Shown here piece after piece: positions 30,277 through 34,107 of a stretch of DNA of 34,107 bases. A program made the translations under genes and the position numbers. The DNA lies in contig JAKSBV010000027.1 of the NCBI GenBank assembly GCA_022360955.1, positions 1-34,107 on the forward strand, given 5' to 3'. The notes beneath the pieces were generated by a model that searched no databases, was not told where the DNA came from, and saw nothing but the letters and a program-made list of their open reading frames with translations. This DNA is from Bacillota bacterium (GTDB taxonomy: Bacteria > Bacillota > Clostridia > SK-Y3). Position 1 is the stretch's first letter. Every line of letters begins with the position of its first letter.

Positions 30277-33200
30277 ATGAAGATCAGAAAATGGACCAAA
30301 AGGATTGCGGTATTGATGGTGATGTTAATCCTTTTCTCACCGTTCTGCGCCGGATTAATGACACCGATCCAAGCAAGTGAAATATCCATAAGCCGTCGGG
30401 TAACGGATGAGAGGACAGTTGGTCAAGCTGCTGATTTATTGGCGGCCGGTGAGGGTACGGCAAAAGGTGAACCGGCAGCCACCGGTGTTGAGGACGGCAG
30501 GATATTGGCCGATTCGGAAGCTGAGCGTTCCTATGAGCCATTTGCGGTGAATCCTCCGCCGGGAGAAGTGACATCCTTGACAGCCACTCCCGGAGATAGC
30601 CAGGCCGGTATTCATTGGATTGACCCTGTCGATGAAGATTTAAAGCTAATTAAAATAGCAGAGGAAACAGGCGCCGTGGCAGATGCGGTGTATGCACAGC
30701 CCGGACAGCAGGCTGTTACCATAACCGGGCTGACCAATGGCATGCTGTACACATTCCGGGTGACAACCATTGACACTTCCGATAACGAGTCGGAGGGCGT
30801 AACGATTGGTGTAATGCCTGCCCCTGACAGTTCGGTTGAAAACGGGCTTATTGGCGCATGGGATTTTGAAAATGTGAGCGGGAACACAGTGCCCGATGAG
30901 TCGGTCAACAGCAATGATGGTGTCCTTCGCGGAAAGGCAGGGGTTGTTGCTACGGAAATGGGGCAATCCTTAAACCTTACCGGTGAAAAAGGTACGTTTA
31001 TGTACACGCCGTTGAACGTTAATACGGCGACGCAAGACATGACGGTCTCCATCTGGTATAAGGTTGACGCTTCTTTATTTGATGGGCAGACTGCACCTTC
31101 AGGCAACCTCATGCTCTTCCAGCAAGAAGGAAAAGGCAGATCCCTGCTGTACGTGCTTCCGAACCAGCATATGGCCTCGTTCATCGGCGGAAGCACAATA
31201 AGATCTAAAAAGCCTATCGGCACGGGAAGCTGGCAGCATGTTGTGATGACGATTGACAGTGCCGCAACTAAGCTGGCTATGTATTTTGACGGTGTGAAGG
31301 ACAGCGAGGTTAAATCCTCTAATTTTGCAAATGAGCCGAATGCGGGATTTAGAATAGGGGACCATAAATCTAGCCATAATCTAGCATTTAACGGTTTAGT
31401 GGATCAAGTAAAGATCTATAACCGTGTACTTTCCGATCAAGAAATCAAAGCGCTGTTTGACCACGGCATTACGGAGGCGGTGGCCAAAGAAAAAGCGACC
31501 ACAGCCATCGGAGAATGGGAAGAACTCAAGCGCACCTATCCAAACGTGAACGCTGCGCTTTACGGTGAACTTGAAGCGTTGGCGGCGGAAATGGGTGAAT
31601 ACCTGCAAGGCCCGAACTTTACCGTCGGCGGATGTATGGCCTATGTGGAGCGATTTAATGCACTTCTTGCCGATTACAGATGCTATGTGACATTTGCTGA
31701 TGTGCTCTCGGAGGCTGAAAACGTATATAACAGGGCGAAGCATATTGAGACCTATGTTGACACCCAGGATTTTCCGACACAGCTTTGTGCAGAATTTAAA
31801 GCGTTGATTGACCAAGGGAAAGCCGTTAACTTGAACGATACCGATGTGCAGACCATTCGTACAATGACCGATACACTGATTGCTAAACAAAATGAATTGG
31901 ATGCTGCAATAACATTGTTGAATATTGTTTTCGTGGACGTTGATATCAACAATGTGATAAACACGACGAGCAAGGATAATTTCGGTTCAAACCACAGGTA
32001 CGGAGGTCACGGCTATGGCATGTGGGATCCGGAGAACAGGCAGGCCTACCCGGAATTCGATGCACTTTACAGGGAAGCCGGATTAGGGTCCCTCAGGTAT
32101 CCCGGCGGCACAATCGCTAACCTATTTGAATGGAAGCGTTCCATTGGCCCTGTTGAGCAGAGAAAGCGGACGATACACGGCAAGCCCTATGGCAATCCGC
32201 CGCAGGATACGGATTTTGGTCTGGATGAGGCGGTGAGATATGCTCAATCGGTAGATTCAACCTTGGTATATGTCTACAATATAGGCAATGGCAGTGCCGC
32301 AGATGCAGCCGACCTCATAGAATATCTCAATGCAGAGGCAGGGACCAATCCTAACGGCGGGATTGCTTGGGCAGATGTCAGAGCGGCAAACGGGCATCCG
32401 GAACCCTATAATGTGTTTAATTTTGAAATCGGTAATGAGGTTTATCTGAGTTATCAAAGGTATTGGATAAACGGAAGCGGTGAAGGCAGCTATCAATACA
32501 GGTATGTAAACGGAGGAGAATTTTCCTTCACAAAACAAAATGTAGTGGCTGAGGAGGACTGGAGAAAGGAAACCGCATTGAGTGACGGTACGGCCAATCA
32601 GGAAAAATACATCCAGTATGTACCCCTGAAGCTGGGGACTGCGGAAGTATTTGTAGATGATGTGAAGTGGGATAGGGTTGACAGTCTTGAGGGGCATGGT
32701 GCTGCCAATGTATATACACTGAGCTACGAAACAGGTAAAATTACATTTGGAGATGGCGTCAACGGCAATATTCCTTTGACAGGAGCAAAGATTACGGCCA
32801 GCTATACCTGCATCAAAGACGGTTTTAAGGATTACGTGACCGCCATGAAGGCAGTAGACCCGCGTGTCAAGGTTTACAGCTGCTTACACGACAACACATT
32901 TTTTAAGGAAATGGGTAATTTTAAATATGCCGGCGTTGCTATACACCCCTATGGTGTAAATAACGGCAAGGCAAACATGGAAGAATACCACGATCATATT
33001 ATGACAACAGCCGAACAAAGAGTAAACCCGGTGAGAAATTTGATAAACAAGGTGAAATCCATAGACAGCAATATGAATGTTATTGTAAGTGAATACGGCA
33101 TTTTGGGGGGATCTTCACAATACAGAAAATATTGTAATTCCACCGGCGACGCACTGTATGTTGCCAAAACCTTGATGAGGTACTCGAAGCTTCCCATTCC

Positions 33201-33726
33201 CTATGCCAATAAGCATTGCACCATCGATACGGTGGGCAGGAGAGATACGGTGGGTGTCGGTGAAATGGCGCTGATCCAGCGCTATGCGGATGAAAACGAT
33301 AACTTGATTGATTTCGTTCTATCACCAACGGCCCTTGTATTGCAAATGTTCAGCAAAAACTTTGGCAGGCATACGCTTAAGACCTTTGTTGCCAATAATC
33401 CTGCCATGAATGGCAATCCGTCGGTGAAAAAACTGGATGTGTTGTCGTCTAAAGATGAAACCGGCAATATGTATGTTATGATTGCCAACACGGACCGACT
33501 CGATGATGTGACTGCGGTTATTTCCCTTGAGGGTATGACAGTGGCGAATACGGCCCAGGTTGTTACGCTGGAAAGCCCGGCATTTAATTCACAGAACACA
33601 CCGCAGAGTCCTCATACGGTTAAGCTGGTAGAAAGCAGTATCGGGGGACTGGAAGGGAAAAGTGAGATTATATACACATTCCCCAAACATTCGGTGGTAG
33701 TGATTAAGCTTTCTCCAAAAGCTTAA
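30277..33726 (+). CDS. Secreted multidomain clan GH-A glycoside hydrolase, GH51-like
   Basis: A 1149-residue exported protein. Signal peptide (MKIRKWTKRIAVLMVMLILF...IQA-SE), linker, fibronectin-III-like module (about 90-185; TSLTATPGDSQAGIHWIDP), LamG (about 190-395; LIGAWDFENVSGNTVPDESV, DQVKIYNRVLSDQEI), a helical FIVAR-like region (about 400-545), then a TIM barrel: LGSLRYPGGTIANLFEWKRS, Glu721 in F-E-I-G-N-E as likely acid/base, and Glu939 in I-V-S-E-Y-G as likely nucleophile. The R-x-P-G-G-T motif resembles alpha-L-arabinofuranosidases of GH51, but the nucleophile motif S-E-Y-G differs from the usual D-E-W, so the exact family is unsettled. A beta-rich insert (about 735-848) interrupts the barrel. 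ATG follows AAGGAGGG. No cell-wall anchor is seen, so it is probably released. Confidence 0.85.
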   Translation: MKIRKWTKRIAVLMVMLILFSPFCAGLMTPIQASEISISRRVTDERTVGQAADLLAAGEGTAKGEPAATGVEDGRILADSEAERSYEPFAVNPPPGEVTSLTATPGDSQAGIHWIDPVDEDLKLIKIAEETGAVADAVYAQPGQQAVTITGLTNGMLYTFRVTTIDTSDNESEGVTIGVMPAPDSSVENGLIGAWDFENVSGNTVPDESVNSNDGVLRGKAGVVATEMGQSLNLTGEKGTFMYTPLNVNTATQDMTVSIWYKVDASLFDGQTAPSGNLMLFQQEGKGRSLLYVLPNQHMASFIGGSTIRSKKPIGTGSWQHVVMTIDSAATKLAMYFDGVKDSEVKSSNFANEPNAGFRIGDHKSSHNLAFNGLVDQVKIYNRVLSDQEIKALFDHGITEAVAKEKATTAIGEWEELKRTYPNVNAALYGELEALAAEMGEYLQGPNFTVGGCMAYVERFNALLADYRCYVTFADVLSEAENVYNRAKHIETYVDTQDFPTQLCAEFKALIDQGKAVNLNDTDVQTIRTMTDTLIAKQNELDAAITLLNIVFVDVDINNVINTTSKDNFGSNHRYGGHGYGMWDPENRQAYPEFDALYREAGLGSLRYPGGTIANLFEWKRSIGPVEQRKRTIHGKPYGNPPQDTDFGLDEAVRYAQSVDSTLVYVYNIGNGSAADAADLIEYLNAEAGTNPNGGIAWADVRAANGHPEPYNVFNFEIGNEVYLSYQRYWINGSGEGSYQYRYVNGGEFSFTKQNVVAEEDWRKETALSDGTANQEKYIQYVPLKLGTAEVFVDDVKWDRVDSLEGHGAANVYTLSYETGKITFGDGVNGNIPLTGAKITASYTCIKDGFKDYVTAMKAVDPRVKVYSCLHDNTFFKEMGNFKYAGVAIHPYGVNNGKANMEEYHDHIMTTAEQRVNPVRNLINKVKSIDSNMNVIVSEYGILGGSSQYRKYCNSTGDALYVAKTLMRYSKLPIPYANKHCTIDTVGRRDTVGVGEMALIQRYADENDNLIDFVLSPTALVLQMFSKNFGRHTLKTFVANNPAMNGNPSVKKLDVLSSKDETGNMYVMIANTDRLDDVTAVISLEGMTVANTAQVVTLESPAFNSQNTPQSPHTVKLVESSIGGLEGKSEIIYTFPKHSVVVIKLSPKA

Positions 33727-33752
33727 ACGGAAGACGGCAGCGTGGAGTACGT

Positions 33753-33797
33753 AATTAAGAATTAAGAATGAAGAATGAAGAATTAGATTTGGGGGGG
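33753..33797. repeat. Short tandem AATTAAGAAT/GAAGAAT repeat plus G-run
   Basis: AATTAAGA is followed by ATTAAGAATG, AAGAATGAAG and AATTAG in imperfect tandem, then GATTTGGGGGGGCGG. This low-complexity tract lies 26 bases after the GH-A gene. A similar G-run occurs at 17652-17658. Confidence 0.6.
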
Positions 33798-33835
33798 CGG
33801 GGGATTGTAACTTAGTGCAGCATTCTATAGATAAC

Positions 33836-34035
33836 GCACACTGGCATTAGGAAATATAGTGGTATGAACCGGAAATCGGAGGTCAGAGGGCGGAGGTGGG
33901 ATAGCCAAACAGGAGTACAAAGTAATCAGCAGCAAGTTATCATGAACGATGGGTGGTTCATTTTCAACCCTCATCTCTCAGCCCTCACCTACTTTTTAGC
34001 CTGGGAATATCAGTTGTTGGAATAATTTTCTTCAC
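33836..34035 (-). repeat. F2 interspersed repeat, copy d (about 200 bp)
   Basis: Same orientation as copy c. Shared blocks are GGAGGTCAGAGGGCGGAGGT, AGCCAAACAGGAG, CAACCCTCATCTCTCAGCCC and GTTGTTGGAATAATTTTCTT. Its left end (CACTGGCATTAGGAAATATA) matches the inverted right end of copy b, while its right end matches copy c, so end sequences vary between copies. It fills most of the 381-base tail of the window, which has no gene. Confidence 0.8.
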
Positions 34036-34068
34036 TTAAAATTTATGTACCCGTATGTAAAGAATCGA

Positions 34069-34097
34069 TTTTAAAAGATTTACGCTTGTGTTATAAT
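34069..34097 (+). promoter_or_regulatory. Possible promoter at the right edge
   Basis: TATAAT (34092-34097) preceded by TGT (extended -10); the -35 position has TTTTAA at 34069. It would drive a gene outside the window. Moderate sequence match only. Confidence 0.35.
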
Positions 34098-34107
34098 ATA
34101 AGCTAAG

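Overview
The window comes from a low-to-moderate GC, Gram-positive, endospore-forming member of the Firmicutes, most likely class Clostridia. The evidence is a conserved sporulation/division block (spoVT, a spoVB-type flippase, yabP, yabQ, divIC), AGGAGG-type ribosome binding sites, frequent TTG/GTG starts, and sigma-A style TTGACA-17-TATAAT promoters. The gene order glmU-prs-pth-mfd-(prsA)-spoVT-spoVB/yabM-mazG/yabN-(hup)-rqcP/yabO-yabP-yabQ-divIC-yabR-tRNAs matches the Bacillus subtilis glmU-to-yabR region as I remember it. Here ctc and fin are missing, and a PrsA-like foldase and an HU gene have been added.

Layout. Bases 1-1400 are decayed accessory DNA: a broken ABC-transporter ATPase (minus strand), a 24-codon stub of an AlbA_2-type protein, two small membrane ORFs, and three copies of an AGAAC...GTTCT palindromic repeat. 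Bases 1350-2065 hold a Phd/RelE-type toxin-antitoxin pair with a tandemly repeated -10 box, closed by a very long hairpin. Bases 2067-3850 are a PadR-controlled operon whose second gene joins an N-terminal HAAS domain to an FtsW/RodA-like membrane protein; its promoter carries two PadR-like palindromes. Bases 3979-18822 are the housekeeping and sporulation block. Two tRNA genes, Leu(UAA) and initiator Met(CAU), follow with their own promoter and terminator (19040-19350).

Bases 19461-33726 form a carbohydrate-use locus: a YesM-type sensor kinase and AraC-type response regulator, a sugar ABC importer (lipoprotein plus two permeases, no ATPase), and two very large secreted glycoside hydrolases. 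One is a GH2-type enzyme and the other a clan GH-A enzyme resembling GH51; both carry LamG and fibronectin-III-like modules. The likely picture is sensing of an extracellular sugar, activation of the importer and enzymes, outside cleavage of a plant-type polysaccharide, and uptake of the oligosaccharides using an ATPase encoded elsewhere. The exact substrate cannot be read from the sequence.

The most unusual feature is two families of interspersed, non-coding, palindrome-prone repeats. Family F1 (about 90-99 bp, six copies) and family F2 (about 180-210 bp, four long copies and one fragment) sit only in intergenic gaps, including inside the otherwise conserved sporulation/division block. In three places an F1 copy lies directly beside, or within 40 bp of, an F2 copy.
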